A stretch of 64,000 bases of DNA from Cohnella rhizoplanae (GCF_948329515.1 NZ_CAOJCN010000012.1:124001-188000); one strand, 5' to 3'. Shown: positions 51,766-60,680, counted from the first letter of the stretch. Notes: a model not told the origin generated them from the sequence alone. Made by a program: numbers and translations.

Positions 51766-51795
51766 CCTCTTATCGTACATAGGAGGTCGTCTAGG

Positions 51796-53382
51796 ATGAG
51801 AAGGAGCAGAAAATGGATCGCCTGGATCGTGGTCGTCTGCTTGATCGCGGCCGGCGGCGGTGGCTATTGGTGGTATTCGTCCAAGGATACGAAGGCGGCG
51901 ACGAGCGGCCCGTCGTTCACGCAGTCGCGCGCGACGATCGGGACGATCACGAAAAGCGTCTCGGGCAGCGGAGCCGTGGCAGTCAGCGAGTCGGAAACGG
52001 TGAAGCCGACGGCCAACGCCACGGTCGAGAGCGTCAAGGTCGCCGAAGGGGCGTCGGTCAAGAAGGGCGCGGTGCTCGCGACGTTCGAGGGCGAAGACGT
52101 GAGCCTATCGCTCAGCAAATCGGAGCTCAGCCTAGAGCAGCTGCAGATGCAGCTGGAGCAAGCGCAGGAGAAGTGGAAGACGCTGCAGGTATCCGGCGCC
52201 GAGCAATCCGAGATCGACGCGGCCGAGATGAGCATCAAGTCGATTCAGCTCAACATCAAGCAGACGCAGCTGGACATGCAGGATACGCGGGAAAAGGCGA
52301 AGGCGCCCGATCCGCTCGTCGCTTCGATCGACGGCACGGTCACCGTCGTTGGCGTCAAGGAGGGCGACTCGGTGAGCGGCCAGACCGAGGCCTTCACGAT
52401 CGTGAACTACGACAAGCTCGATATGCAGATCTCTGCGGACGAGCTTGACATCTCGCAGCTGAAGGTCGGACAGACCGCGAATATCACGATGGACGCGCTG
52501 AGCGGACAAGCGTTCACGGGCAAGGTGACGAAGATCGCCAAGGAAGGCACTTCGACGAACGGCGTCGCGACGTTCCCCGTCACGGTGCGCCTCGACAAGA
52601 CGGACGGCGTCCTGCCCGGCATGAACGGCAGCGTCGACGTCGTCATCGAGTCCAAACAGGACGCATTGCTCGTGCCGGTCGAAGCGGTGACGCAGATGGG
52701 CGAGCGGTATTTCGTGCGCGTGCCGGCGGGCGGAACGACGACGGGGCAGGCCGCAAGCGGCGGGCAAGCGGCCGGCCAGGCAGCGGGCGGTCAGGCGGGT
52801 GGCCAGGCGACGGAAGGCGGTCAGGCTGCTGGAGATCAGGCGGCAGGAGACCAGCCAACGGGCGGACAGGCGGCGGGCAACGCACAGCCGGGCAATGACG
52901 GCGGCACGCAGTCGAACGGCGACGGCGACCAAACGCCTGCAGAAGCTGTGCCAGGCGGCAACGCGGCGGGCGCACAGGCCGGCGCTGGCGGTGGCGGCCA
53001 GACGAGGCAAGGCGGCTTCGGCGGCCGCCAAGCGGGTACCGGCGCGGCGGGGGGATTTGCGAGAGGCGGCCAGGGTCAGACGGCTGCCGGCGCCGCGAGC
53101 GCGGCGTTTGCGCTTAAGCAGATTACGGTAGGCATCACGACGGATGCGCAAGTGGAAGTGCTCACCGGACTGACGGAGGGCCAGACCGTCCTGATTCCGG
53201 TCGTCGTATCGACCGGCTCCGGCAACCAGCAGCAGACGGCCTTCGGCGCAGGCGGCTTCCAGATAGGCGGCGGCGCCTTCCCGGCAGGCGGGGCGGGCGG
53301 CAGTTTCGGAGGCGGCAATTTCGGCGGCGGCGCCCGCACCGGCGGCTCGGGCGTCCGGACGGGCGCCGCGGGAGGTCGATGA
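51796..53382 (+). CDS. MacA/HlyD-type efflux adaptor with low-complexity insertion
   Basis: 528 residues. An N-terminal membrane anchor (about 9-27) is followed by half of a lipoyl-like domain and a coiled-coil hairpin rich in Gln/Glu (about 105-172). The second half and a beta-barrel follow (about 173-310). An unusual Gly/Gln/Ala-rich stretch with GQAAGG-type repeats (about 311-440) interrupts the membrane-proximal domain, which resumes at KQITVGITTDAQVEVLTGL. The last 50 residues are Gly-rich. It precedes a MacB-like ATPase and permease, so the three should form a tripartite-like exporter in a Gram-positive envelope. GGAGG precedes the ATG. Confidence 0.9.
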   Translation: MRRSRKWIAWIVVVCLIAAGGGGYWWYSSKDTKAATSGPSFTQSRATIGTITKSVSGSGAVAVSESETVKPTANATVESVKVAEGASVKKGAVLATFEGEDVSLSLSKSELSLEQLQMQLEQAQEKWKTLQVSGAEQSEIDAAEMSIKSIQLNIKQTQLDMQDTREKAKAPDPLVASIDGTVTVVGVKEGDSVSGQTEAFTIVNYDKLDMQISADELDISQLKVGQTANITMDALSGQAFTGKVTKIAKEGTSTNGVATFPVTVRLDKTDGVLPGMNGSVDVVIESKQDALLVPVEAVTQMGERYFVRVPAGGTTTGQAASGGQAAGQAAGGQAGGQATEGGQAAGDQAAGDQPTGGQAAGNAQPGNDGGTQSNGDGDQTPAEAVPGGNAAGAQAGAGGGGQTRQGGFGGRQAGTGAAGGFARGGQGQTAAGAASAAFALKQITVGITTDAQVEVLTGLTEGQTVLIPVVVSTGSGNQQQTAFGAGGFQIGGGAFPAGGAGGSFGGGNFGGGARTGGSGVRTGAAGGR

Positions 53383-53383
53383 C

Positions 53384-54088
53384 ATGAGCAAGACGGCGCC
53401 CTCTCCTCTGATCGCCATGGAGGACGTATTCAAGAAGTACACGCTAGCGGGAGAGACGCTGAACGCGCTCGACGGCATATCGCTGACCGTGAACAAAGGC
53501 GACTTCATGGCGATCGTCGGGCCCTCCGGCTCCGGCAAGTCGACGCTCATGAACGTGCTCGGCTGCCTCGATACGCCGACCGGCGGCAAGTATACGCTGG
53601 ACGGCGCCGAGGTCGGCAAGCTCAGCGACAACAAGCTGGCCCATATACGCAACAACAAGATCGGCTTCATCTTCCAGAGCTTTCATCTGCTGCCGCGGCT
53701 GCGGGCGATCGAGAACGTCGAGCTGCCGCTCGTCTACCGCGGCATGTCCGGGCGGGAACGCCGCGCGCTGGCGAAGGAAGCGCTCGAGAAGGTCGGGCTC
53801 GGCGACCGGATGCACCACATGCCGAACCAGCTCTCCGGCGGCCAGCAGCAGCGCGTCGCCATCGCGCGGGCGCTCGCGGGGCGGCCGCCGCTCCTGCTCG
53901 CCGACGAGCCGACGGGCGCGCTCGACAGCAAGACGAGCCGCGACGTCATCGGCCTGCTTCAGGAGCTCAACGCCGAGGGCAACACGATCGTGCTCATCAC
54001 GCACGATCCGAAGGTCGCGGAGCAGGCCAGGCGCGTCGTGCGCATCCAGGACGGCATGCTGACCGAAGAGAGGAGCGCGGCCTCATGA
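53384..54088 (+). CDS. ABC transporter ATP-binding protein (MacB/LolD type)
   Basis: 234 residues. Walker A GPSGSGKST near 47, Q-loop FQSFHLLPRL near 95, signature LSGGQQQR near 145, Walker B LLLADEPTGALD near 165 and the switch His in LITHDP. The sequence is of the LolD/MacB/YknY class that energises adaptor-linked exporters of peptides or antibiotics. It starts one base after the adaptor stop and overlaps the permease start (ATGA). Confidence 0.96.
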   Translation: MSKTAPSPLIAMEDVFKKYTLAGETLNALDGISLTVNKGDFMAIVGPSGSGKSTLMNVLGCLDTPTGGKYTLDGAEVGKLSDNKLAHIRNNKIGFIFQSFHLLPRLRAIENVELPLVYRGMSGRERRALAKEALEKVGLGDRMHHMPNQLSGGQQQRVAIARALAGRPPLLLADEPTGALDSKTSRDVIGLLQELNAEGNTIVLITHDPKVAEQARRVVRIQDGMLTEERSAAS

Positions 54089-55251
54089 AGCTAAGCCAGG
54101 GTATACGCATGGCCTGGGGGAGCGTCCGCGCCCAGCCGCTGCGCACGCTGCTGACCGTGCTCGGCATCCTCATCGGCGTCGCTTCGGTGACGATCATGGT
54201 CGCGATCGGCAACGGCACCTCGGAGCAGGTGAAGAGCCAGCTGCAGGGATTGGGCACGAACATGTTGACCGTCAACGTCGTTGGTCGCGGCGCCGTCACC
54301 AGCATCAAGCAGACCGACGTCCAGGCATTGGCGGACGTGGACAACGTGGACAGCTACGCGCCGAACATCAGCGGCAATGTGACCGCCAAGTACGGGACGC
54401 TGACCTATTCCGCGTCCGTGAACGCGACGACCTCTGCCTTCGCCGATATACGGGATTACGAAGTGCAGCAGGGACGCTTCATCCTGGATATCGACGATTC
54501 ATTCAAGCAGAAGGTGGCGGTTATCGGCTCCGAGGTCGCGACCGAGTTGAAAATGAGCAATCCGGTCGGCAGCAAAATCTCGTTGAACGGCATTCCGTAC
54601 AAAATCGTAGGCGTTCTAGCTCCCAAGGGGAGCACGACCAACGGATCGAGTGACAACGTCGTCATCGTGCCGCTGTCGACGGCCCGCGTCGTACTCCAGA
54701 CCGATGCGATTCGCACGATTTACGTACAGGTCGACAGCGAGAAAAACGTGGACCGGGCGCAGGCGGCGCTTGAAAGTAACCTCAAGGCCTTTTTCCGCAA
54801 CGACGAAGACAGCTATACGGTATTTAACCAACAGGATCTGCTGGAGACGATCACGTCGGTATCGACATCGGTGTCGACACTGCTCACTTATGTGGCCGCC
54901 ATCTCGCTGCTTGTCGGCGGCATCGGCGTCATGAACATGATGCTGGTCTCCGTTACAGAGCGCACGCGGGAGATCGGCATCCGCAAGTCGCTCGGGGCCA
55001 AGCAGCGGGATATTTTGTTCCAATTTCTCGCGGAGGCCTCGATGATCGGCTTGCTGGGCGGCATCGCGGGCGTGGCCGTCGGGGCGGGCGGGTCCAAGTT
55101 CGTCGGCAAAATGATGGATTCGCCGGCCTCGCCCTCCGTCGATATCATGATCATCGCGGTCGTCTTTTCCATCGGGGTAGGCGTACTGTTCGGCTTCCTT
55201 CCGGCCAGGCGGGCGTCCCGCCTCAATCCGGTCGAAGCGCTGCGACAATGA
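54085..55251 (+). CDS. ABC transporter permease (MacB type, FtsX domain)
   Basis: 388 residues. One membrane segment at about 18-40, a periplasmic-core-like extracellular domain (about 50-255), then three membrane segments of the FtsX domain (about 268-385) with TERTREIGIRKSLGAKQRDI between the first two and PARRASRLNPVEAL at the end. This is the MacB topology, acting by mechanotransmission rather than classical membrane transport. Substrate unknown; antimicrobial peptides are a reasonable guess from family and context. Confidence 0.95.
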   Translation: MKLSQGIRMAWGSVRAQPLRTLLTVLGILIGVASVTIMVAIGNGTSEQVKSQLQGLGTNMLTVNVVGRGAVTSIKQTDVQALADVDNVDSYAPNISGNVTAKYGTLTYSASVNATTSAFADIRDYEVQQGRFILDIDDSFKQKVAVIGSEVATELKMSNPVGSKISLNGIPYKIVGVLAPKGSTTNGSSDNVVIVPLSTARVVLQTDAIRTIYVQVDSEKNVDRAQAALESNLKAFFRNDEDSYTVFNQQDLLETITSVSTSVSTLLTYVAAISLLVGGIGVMNMMLVSVTERTREIGIRKSLGAKQRDILFQFLAEASMIGLLGGIAGVAVGAGGSKFVGKMMDSPASPSVDIMIIAVVFSIGVGVLFGFLPARRASRLNPVEALRQ

Positions 55252-55297
55252 CTGCAATGCGGGCGGCCGGTCGCATAAGCGGAAGGAGGCGAATCGC

Positions 55298-55978
55298 ATG
55301 ACTGCACACATACTCGTCATCGAAGACGACCCGTATATCGGCGAACTCATCGGCCTGTATCTAAAACGCGAAGGGTTCGCCTACGACATCGCCGGAGACG
55401 GGGAGGACGGCTGGGACCTGTTCTCCTCCGGACCGCCGGACCTGGTCATCCTGGATCTCATGCTGCCGGGACTCGACGGCTGGGGCGTATGCCGGAAGAT
55501 CCGCGCCGAACGGTCGACCCCGATCATCATACTGACGGGCAAAGGCGAGAGCTATGACAAGCTGAAAGGCTTCGAGCTGGGCGCGGACGATTACCTGGTG
55601 AAGCCGTTCGATCCCAAGGAGCTCATGGCGCGCGTGCGCGCCGTCCTGCGCCGGACGATGCCCGGATTCGCGCGGGAGCCGATCCGCATTCCGATGCTGA
55701 CGATCGATCTCGACCGGTATATCGTCGACTGCGGGGGGAACGAGCTCACGCTGCCGCCCAAGGAGATGGAGCTGCTGCACCTGCTGGCGTCGATTCCCGG
55801 CCGGGTGTTCACGAGGGACCAGCTCCTCGACCGGGTATGGGGCTACGAATTCGAGGGGGATCCCCGCACGGTAGACGTACATATTAAGCGAATCCGGGAG
55901 AAGATCGGCATGACGGAGCATTATCGCATCGAGACGATACGCGGCGTAGGCTACAAATTCGAAGTGAGCGGGGCATGA
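55298..55978 (+). CDS. OmpR-family response regulator (second two-component system)
   Basis: 226 residues. The receiver domain has Asp10/Asp11 and phosphoacceptor Asp53 (LVILDLMLPG), with Lys in VKPFDP near 103. The winged helix (about 130-224) has LPPKEMELLHLLAS and RTVDVHIKRIREKIG. GGAAGGAGG lies upstream of the ATG. It follows the permease by 46 bp without a terminator, so it is probably transcribed with the pump and overlaps its own kinase gene (ATGA). No TTCA array precedes it. Confidence 0.95.
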   Translation: MTAHILVIEDDPYIGELIGLYLKREGFAYDIAGDGEDGWDLFSSGPPDLVILDLMLPGLDGWGVCRKIRAERSTPIIILTGKGESYDKLKGFELGADDYLVKPFDPKELMARVRAVLRRTMPGFAREPIRIPMLTIDLDRYIVDCGGNELTLPPKEMELLHLLASIPGRVFTRDQLLDRVWGYEFEGDPRTVDVHIKRIREKIGMTEHYRIETIRGVGYKFEVSGA

Positions 55979-57414
55979 GGCGGTACAGCGGCATTACCGC
56001 CAAGCTGCTGCTCGCTTTTTTTGCCGTTCTCCTCATCTCCTTCGCGATCACGCTGCTCGTCTCCGACCGGTTCGTCCGCTCGCAGCTGCGGGATCGGAGC
56101 GACCGGATCGAGCTGAGGCAGCTGGACGTGACCGCGGCGCTCGTGCGCAGCGCGTACAGGGAGCAGTGGAGCCGGACGCAGCTGACGAGCGCGCTGCAGA
56201 TGAGCGGCGGTCCGAACCGGACGGTCGTCATTCTGAACGCTGCCGGGGAGGTCGTGCTGCAGACGGGCAGCCCGAACGGGGGCGGGACCGTTGAGATCGA
56301 TCCGGCCGCGCTCAGAGAGACGCTCGCGGCGCGGGATAAGCTGTGGCGTCCGGGCGACGCGTCCGGCAAAGGAAAAATTCGCATCGCGGCTGTCCCGGTC
56401 GGCGGCGACCGCAGTTGGAGCGCGCAGACGGTCCTGGTCGTATCCGGGGCGTTCCAGCAGGACTTCAACGCGTTCAACGGCTTGTTCCGCAACATCATGA
56501 TCACCATGCTCGTCGTGTCGACGACTATCGTGCTCATCGTATCCCGCGGCATGACCGCCCGGCTGCGGCGCATGACGCTGGCGGCCAGGGACATCGCCAA
56601 GGGGCGGTTCGACGTCCGGCTGCCCGACCGCCACCGCGACGAGATCGGCGAACTGGCTTCGTCGCTCAACCATATGTCCGCCGAGCTCGGGAGTCTCGAC
56701 CGGATGCGTCGGGAGTTTCTGGCGAACGTGTCCCACGATCTCAGATCCCCGCTGACTTCGATCGGCGGCTTCGTCGAGGCTATGCTGGACGGCGCCGTGC
56801 CGCCGGACAGAGAGCGGCATTACCTCGGTCTCGTCCGCGAGCAGACGCAGCGGATGAACCGGCTCGTGAACGACCTGCTCGACGTGGCCCGCATGGAGGC
56901 CGGCCAGCTCGAGATCGCGCCATTGCCATACAATCTCAGCAGTTGGATCAGAGGCCTGCTCGCCCGGATGTCCCCCGACGCGGGGCGCAGAGGCATCCGG
57001 CTGGAGCTGATCGGGGATGCGGAGGATCTATGGGTCCGCGCGGATCCGGACCGGATCGACCAGGTGCTCGCGAATCTCGTGCTCAACGCGATCCAGTTCT
57101 CGCCGGACGGCCGGGCGGTGCAGGTCGAAGCCGTCCGGGAGGGGGATCGCGCGCGAATCAGCGTGCGGGATTTCGGCGTAGGCATACCCGGGGAAGAGCT
57201 CGACAAAATCTGGCAGCGTTTCTACAAATCCGACAAGGCCAGGTCCGCGCGCACGGGCAGCGGCCTGGGGCTGGCCATCGTTCAGTTCGTGCTGGAGAAG
57301 CACGGCACCGCCGCATCCGTCCGCAGCGTAGTCGGGGAAGGCACGCTTTTTACCTTTTTCCTGCCGTCCGCAGAGCCGTCCCATACGTCCTATTCCGTTC
57401 GCGACAGCCTTTGA
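55975..57414 (+). CDS. Sensor histidine kinase (second two-component system)
   Basis: 479 residues. Two membrane segments (about 8-29 and 172-190) flank an extracytoplasmic domain of about 140 residues. HAMP follows, then HisKA with His near 253 in NVSHDLRSPLTS, and a HATPase domain with RDFGVGIPG and GSGLGLAIV. The architecture is the BaeS-like class common beside efflux pumps. It ends the block; relA has its own promoter 16 bp downstream. Confidence 0.94.
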   Translation: MRRYSGITAKLLLAFFAVLLISFAITLLVSDRFVRSQLRDRSDRIELRQLDVTAALVRSAYREQWSRTQLTSALQMSGGPNRTVVILNAAGEVVLQTGSPNGGGTVEIDPAALRETLAARDKLWRPGDASGKGKIRIAAVPVGGDRSWSAQTVLVVSGAFQQDFNAFNGLFRNIMITMLVVSTTIVLIVSRGMTARLRRMTLAARDIAKGRFDVRLPDRHRDEIGELASSLNHMSAELGSLDRMRREFLANVSHDLRSPLTSIGGFVEAMLDGAVPPDRERHYLGLVREQTQRMNRLVNDLLDVARMEAGQLEIAPLPYNLSSWIRGLLARMSPDAGRRGIRLELIGDAEDLWVRADPDRIDQVLANLVLNAIQFSPDGRAVQVEAVREGDRARISVRDFGVGIPGEELDKIWQRFYKSDKARSARTGSGLGLAIVQFVLEKHGTAASVRSVVGEGTLFTFFLPSAEPSHTSYSVRDSL

Positions 57415-57430
57415 CGGCGGTCGCCGGCTG

Positions 57431-57468
57431 TTGACGGTTCCCTCCGCCAAGAGGCATAATGGAGGGAA
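57431..57468 (+). promoter_or_regulatory. relA promoter with overlapping 8-bp dyad
   Basis: TTGACG (57431-57436) and CATAAT (57455-57460) are 18 bp apart. TTCCCTCC (57438-57445) and GGAGGGAA (57461-57468) form a perfect inverted repeat spanning the -10 and probable start site, a layout expected of an operator. Confidence 0.6.
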
Positions 57469-57532
57469 TACCTCACGATTCGCGGCGGCCCGCGGCGTTC
57501 CTGCGCCGGCCGGGAGCGGAAAGGAACATGGC

Positions 57533-59731
57533 ATGGGCATGGAGCAGCTGCTTGAAAAAGCGTCGACATACATGAAGGAACAGGACTTAGAGCGCATCCG
57601 GGAGGCCTACGCGTACGCCGACGAGGCGCACCGGGGGCAGCTGCGCAAATCCGGCGAGCCTTATATTCTACACCCCCTCGCGGTAGCGGAGATCATGGTG
57701 CAGATGCAGATGGACGTCGTCACCGTCGAAGCCGCGCTGCTGCACGACGTCGTCGAAGACACGACCGTGACGGTCGAGGACGTGCGCGGCGAGTTCGGGG
57801 AGACGATCGCAGGTCTCGTGGACGGTCTTACCAAGCTGGAGAAGATCCAGTTCCGGTCCAAGGAAGAACAGCAGAACGAGAATTACCGCAAGATGTTCGT
57901 CGCGATGGCCAACGATATCCGCGTCATCCTCATCAAGCTGGCCGACCGCCTTCACAACATGCGGACGCTGAAGTTTCAGTCGGAGGAGAGCCAGCGGCGG
58001 ATCGCGCACGAGACGATGGAGATTTATTGTCCGATCGCGCACCGGCTCGGGATGAGCGCCATCAAGTGGGAGATGGAGGATATCGCGCTGCGGTACCTGA
58101 ATCCCCAGCAGTATTACCGGATCGCCAATCTGATGAAGAAGAAGCGCACGGAGCGGGAGGCCTATATCTTCGAGCTCGTCGACAAGATCCGCGAGAAGCT
58201 CGAGGAGATGGGCATCCAAGGAGACATCTCGGGGCGGCCCAAGCATATATACAGCATTTATAAAAAGATGACCGAGCGCGGCAAGCAGTTCAACGAGATC
58301 TACGACCTGCTGGCGATCCGCATCCTCGTGGACAACGTCAAGGACTGCTACGCAACGCTCGGCATCATTCATACGCTCTGGAAGCCGATGCCCGGACGGT
58401 TCAAGGATTATATCGCGATGCCGAAGGCGAACATGTATCAGTCGCTCCATACGACCGTCGTGGGACCGACCGGCGAGCCTACCGAGGTGCAGATCCGCAC
58501 CTGGGACATGCACCGGACGAGCGAATACGGGATCGCGGCCCACTGGGCATACAAAGAAGGCAAGGAGTCCGGCAACGTCGCGGGCAGCTTCGGCGACAAG
58601 ATGAACTGGTTCCGCGAGATCATCGAGCTGCAGCAGGAGACGCGCGACGCGGCCGAATTCATGGAGTCGCTGAAGATGGACTTCTTCACCGATCTGGTGT
58701 TCGTATTCACGCCGAAGGGCGAGGTTTACGAATTGCCGGCGGGCGCTGTGCCGCTCGACTTCGCGTACCGCATTCATACCGAGGTCGGCAACCGCACGAT
58801 CGGGGCCAAGGTCAACGGAAGAATCGTGCCGCTCGACCACAAGCTCAAGACCGGGGATATCGTCGAGATCCTCACCTCCAAGCACTCTTACGGTCCGAGC
58901 CAAGACTGGCTCAAGGTCGCGCAGTCCTCACATGCGCGCGCCAAGATCCGGGCTTGGTTCAAAAAGGAAAAACGCGAGGAGAACGTCGCGAAGGGCCGGG
59001 ACGCGATCGAGCGCGAGCTGAAGCGTCTGGGACTCGAGCCGCCGGAGTGGATGACCGACGACAAGCTGCTCGAGGCTGCGCGCAAGTTCACGTTTAACGA
59101 TATCGAGGACATGATGTCCGCGATCGGGTTCAGCGGCATCACGGCCGCGCAGGTCGTCACCCGCCTCACGGAGAAGCTCCGCAGAGAGGCCGAGGAAGCC
59201 CAGCAGATCCAGTTGACCAGCGAGGTCAAGGAAGTCCGCGCGCCGTCTTCGTCGGCCGCGGTCAATCGCTCCCGCACGTCGAGCGGCGTCCGGGTGAAGG
59301 GCGTGGACAACCTGCTCGTGCGGTTCGCCCGCTGCTGCAATCCGGTGCCCGGCGATCCGATCATCGGATATATCACGCGCGGGCGCGGCGTGTCCGTGCA
59401 CCGGTCGGACTGCCAGAACCTGCCGACGGCCGCCGAGGGCGAAGAGGCGCAGCGCGTCATCGAGGTCGAATGGGCGGGCGAGGTCGAGGCGAGCTACAGC
59501 GTCGAGATCGAGATTCTGGGCCACGACCGCAGGGGACTGCTGAACGAAGTGCTGCAGACCGTGTCCGAGAGCAAGACGAACATCGCCGCGGTGTCCGGTC
59601 GGTCGGACCGCAACAAGGTCGCGATCATGCACCTGACGATTTTGATCCGCAACAAGGAGCATCTGCAGAACGTGGTAGACAAGATCAAGCGGATCAAGGA
59701 TATTTTCTCTGTGCAGCGGCTGATGCAATAA
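57533..59731 (+). CDS. relA: Bifunctional (p)ppGpp synthetase/hydrolase RelA/SpoT
   Basis: Makes and degrades the stringent alarmone. 732 residues from the ATG at 57533, with AAGGA seven bases upstream; upstream in-frame starts lack a ribosome site. The HD hydrolase domain covers about 35-185 (HPLAVAEI, LLHDVVEDT), so hydrolase activity is likely. The synthetase domain is at about 240-360, TGS at about 386-446, a zinc-finger-like region with RCCNPVPGDPI near 595, and ACT at about 655-730. In B. subtilis it follows apt directly; here an 8.3-kb accessory block separates them. Confidence 0.97.
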   Translation: MGMEQLLEKASTYMKEQDLERIREAYAYADEAHRGQLRKSGEPYILHPLAVAEIMVQMQMDVVTVEAALLHDVVEDTTVTVEDVRGEFGETIAGLVDGLTKLEKIQFRSKEEQQNENYRKMFVAMANDIRVILIKLADRLHNMRTLKFQSEESQRRIAHETMEIYCPIAHRLGMSAIKWEMEDIALRYLNPQQYYRIANLMKKKRTEREAYIFELVDKIREKLEEMGIQGDISGRPKHIYSIYKKMTERGKQFNEIYDLLAIRILVDNVKDCYATLGIIHTLWKPMPGRFKDYIAMPKANMYQSLHTTVVGPTGEPTEVQIRTWDMHRTSEYGIAAHWAYKEGKESGNVAGSFGDKMNWFREIIELQQETRDAAEFMESLKMDFFTDLVFVFTPKGEVYELPAGAVPLDFAYRIHTEVGNRTIGAKVNGRIVPLDHKLKTGDIVEILTSKHSYGPSQDWLKVAQSSHARAKIRAWFKKEKREENVAKGRDAIERELKRLGLEPPEWMTDDKLLEAARKFTFNDIEDMMSAIGFSGITAAQVVTRLTEKLRREAEEAQQIQLTSEVKEVRAPSSSAAVNRSRTSSGVRVKGVDNLLVRFARCCNPVPGDPIIGYITRGRGVSVHRSDCQNLPTAAEGEEAQRVIEVEWAGEVEASYSVEIEILGHDRRGLLNEVLQTVSESKTNIAAVSGRSDRNKVAIMHLTILIRNKEHLQNVVDKIKRIKDIFSVQRLMQ

Positions 59732-59747
59732 ACGATAGATTTCATGG

Positions 59748-59775
59748 GCGGCCGCGCAGGCCGCTTATCTTTTTT
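59748..59775 (+). terminator. Terminator between relA and dtd
   Basis: GCGGCC (59748-59753) pairs with GGCCGC (59759-59764) around GCGCA; a T-rich tract ends at 59775. Some read-through into dtd is likely because no new promoter is visible. Confidence 0.75.
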
Positions 59776-59791
59776 GCGGGAGTGGTGCAGG

Positions 59792-60235
59792 GTGAAGGTA
59801 GTGTTGCAGCGGGTATCGGGCGCCCGGGTCGAGGTTGAGGGGAATACGATCGGTGAGATCGGAGCGGGATTGCTGCTGCTCGTCGGCGTCGGCCACGAGG
59901 ATACGGAGAGCGACGCCGCGTGGATGGCGGACAAGATCGGGGGCCTGAGGATCTTCGAGGATGAGACCGGCAAGATGAACCTGTCCGTGAAAGACACGGG
60001 CGGCGCGATCCTGTCCGTGTCGCAGTTCACCTTGTTCGGGGATTGCCGCAAGGGGCGGCGCCCGAACTTCATGGGAGCTGCCCGGCCCGATGCGGCTTCC
60101 GCGCTTTATGACCGATTCAACGATTTGCTGCGAGAGGCGGGGTTGACCGTGGAAACGGGGACGTTCGGCGCGATGATGGACGTGTCCTTGACGAACGACG
60201 GTCCCGTGACGCTGATTCTGGACACGAAGGATTAG
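59792..60235 (+). CDS. dtd: D-aminoacyl-tRNA deacylase
   Basis: Removes D-amino acids (and misattached glycine) from tRNA. 147 residues from the GTG at 59792. N-terminal MKVVLQRVSGARVEVEG, central SVSQFTLFGDCRKGRRPNF and C-terminal DGPVTLILD (the Gly-Pro substrate-rejecting motif) are intact. Its place after relA is the B. subtilis order (yrvI). Confidence 0.95.
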   Translation: MKVVLQRVSGARVEVEGNTIGEIGAGLLLLVGVGHEDTESDAAWMADKIGGLRIFEDETGKMNLSVKDTGGAILSVSQFTLFGDCRKGRRPNFMGAARPDAASALYDRFNDLLREAGLTVETGTFGAMMDVSLTNDGPVTLILDTKD

Positions 60236-60360
60236 CGCGGGCCGCGGCGGATCGGCCTTGCCTGATTGCTCTTCCGCAAGCAGATCGCGGTTGAATGGGA
60301 GATCGCGCTGTCGGCAACACTACGTCCTATACGCTTTGTATAGCGAAAGGAGCCGTAGGT

Positions 60361-60534
60361 ATGCGCCAATCTCCCAAAGAAGCCAGGATGGATCGCGCGG
60401 GCCGTACGTTGCCGGGCGCCGACCGGCGGGAAGCGCAGTCGCTCATGGGCGAGGAGTTCGCCTCGGAGCTTGCGCCGCCGGGCGGACGTTCTGCGGACGG
60501 CGGTGCCCGTACCGAACGTCCGAAGCGCGGTTAA
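60361..60534 (+). CDS. Small hypothetical protein
   Basis: 57 residues from the ATG at 60361, which has AAAGGAG 11 nt upstream, a good ribosome site that supports a real gene. The product is hydrophilic, rich in Arg, Glu, Gly and Ala, without membrane segment or cysteine. The central GEEFASELA loosely recalls small YfhD-type spore-former proteins, but this is too weak to assign. An inverted repeat CTATAC-N5-GTATAG (60327-60343) lies just upstream. I do not recognise it. Confidence 0.5.
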   Translation: MRQSPKEARMDRAGRTLPGADRREAQSLMGEEFASELAPPGGRSADGGARTERPKRG

Positions 60535-60680
60535 TGCGCAGTAGCAGCGATGGCGGCTGCGGCAGCAAAAGAAATAAATTCCAGCATTTGTAACAAAGCC
60601 GTAATGTTAGCTTCATCCGCGCTTAATGAATTCCGACTATTATTGTTGGTGACCCCCTTTTTCTATAAAGCTACAAAATT

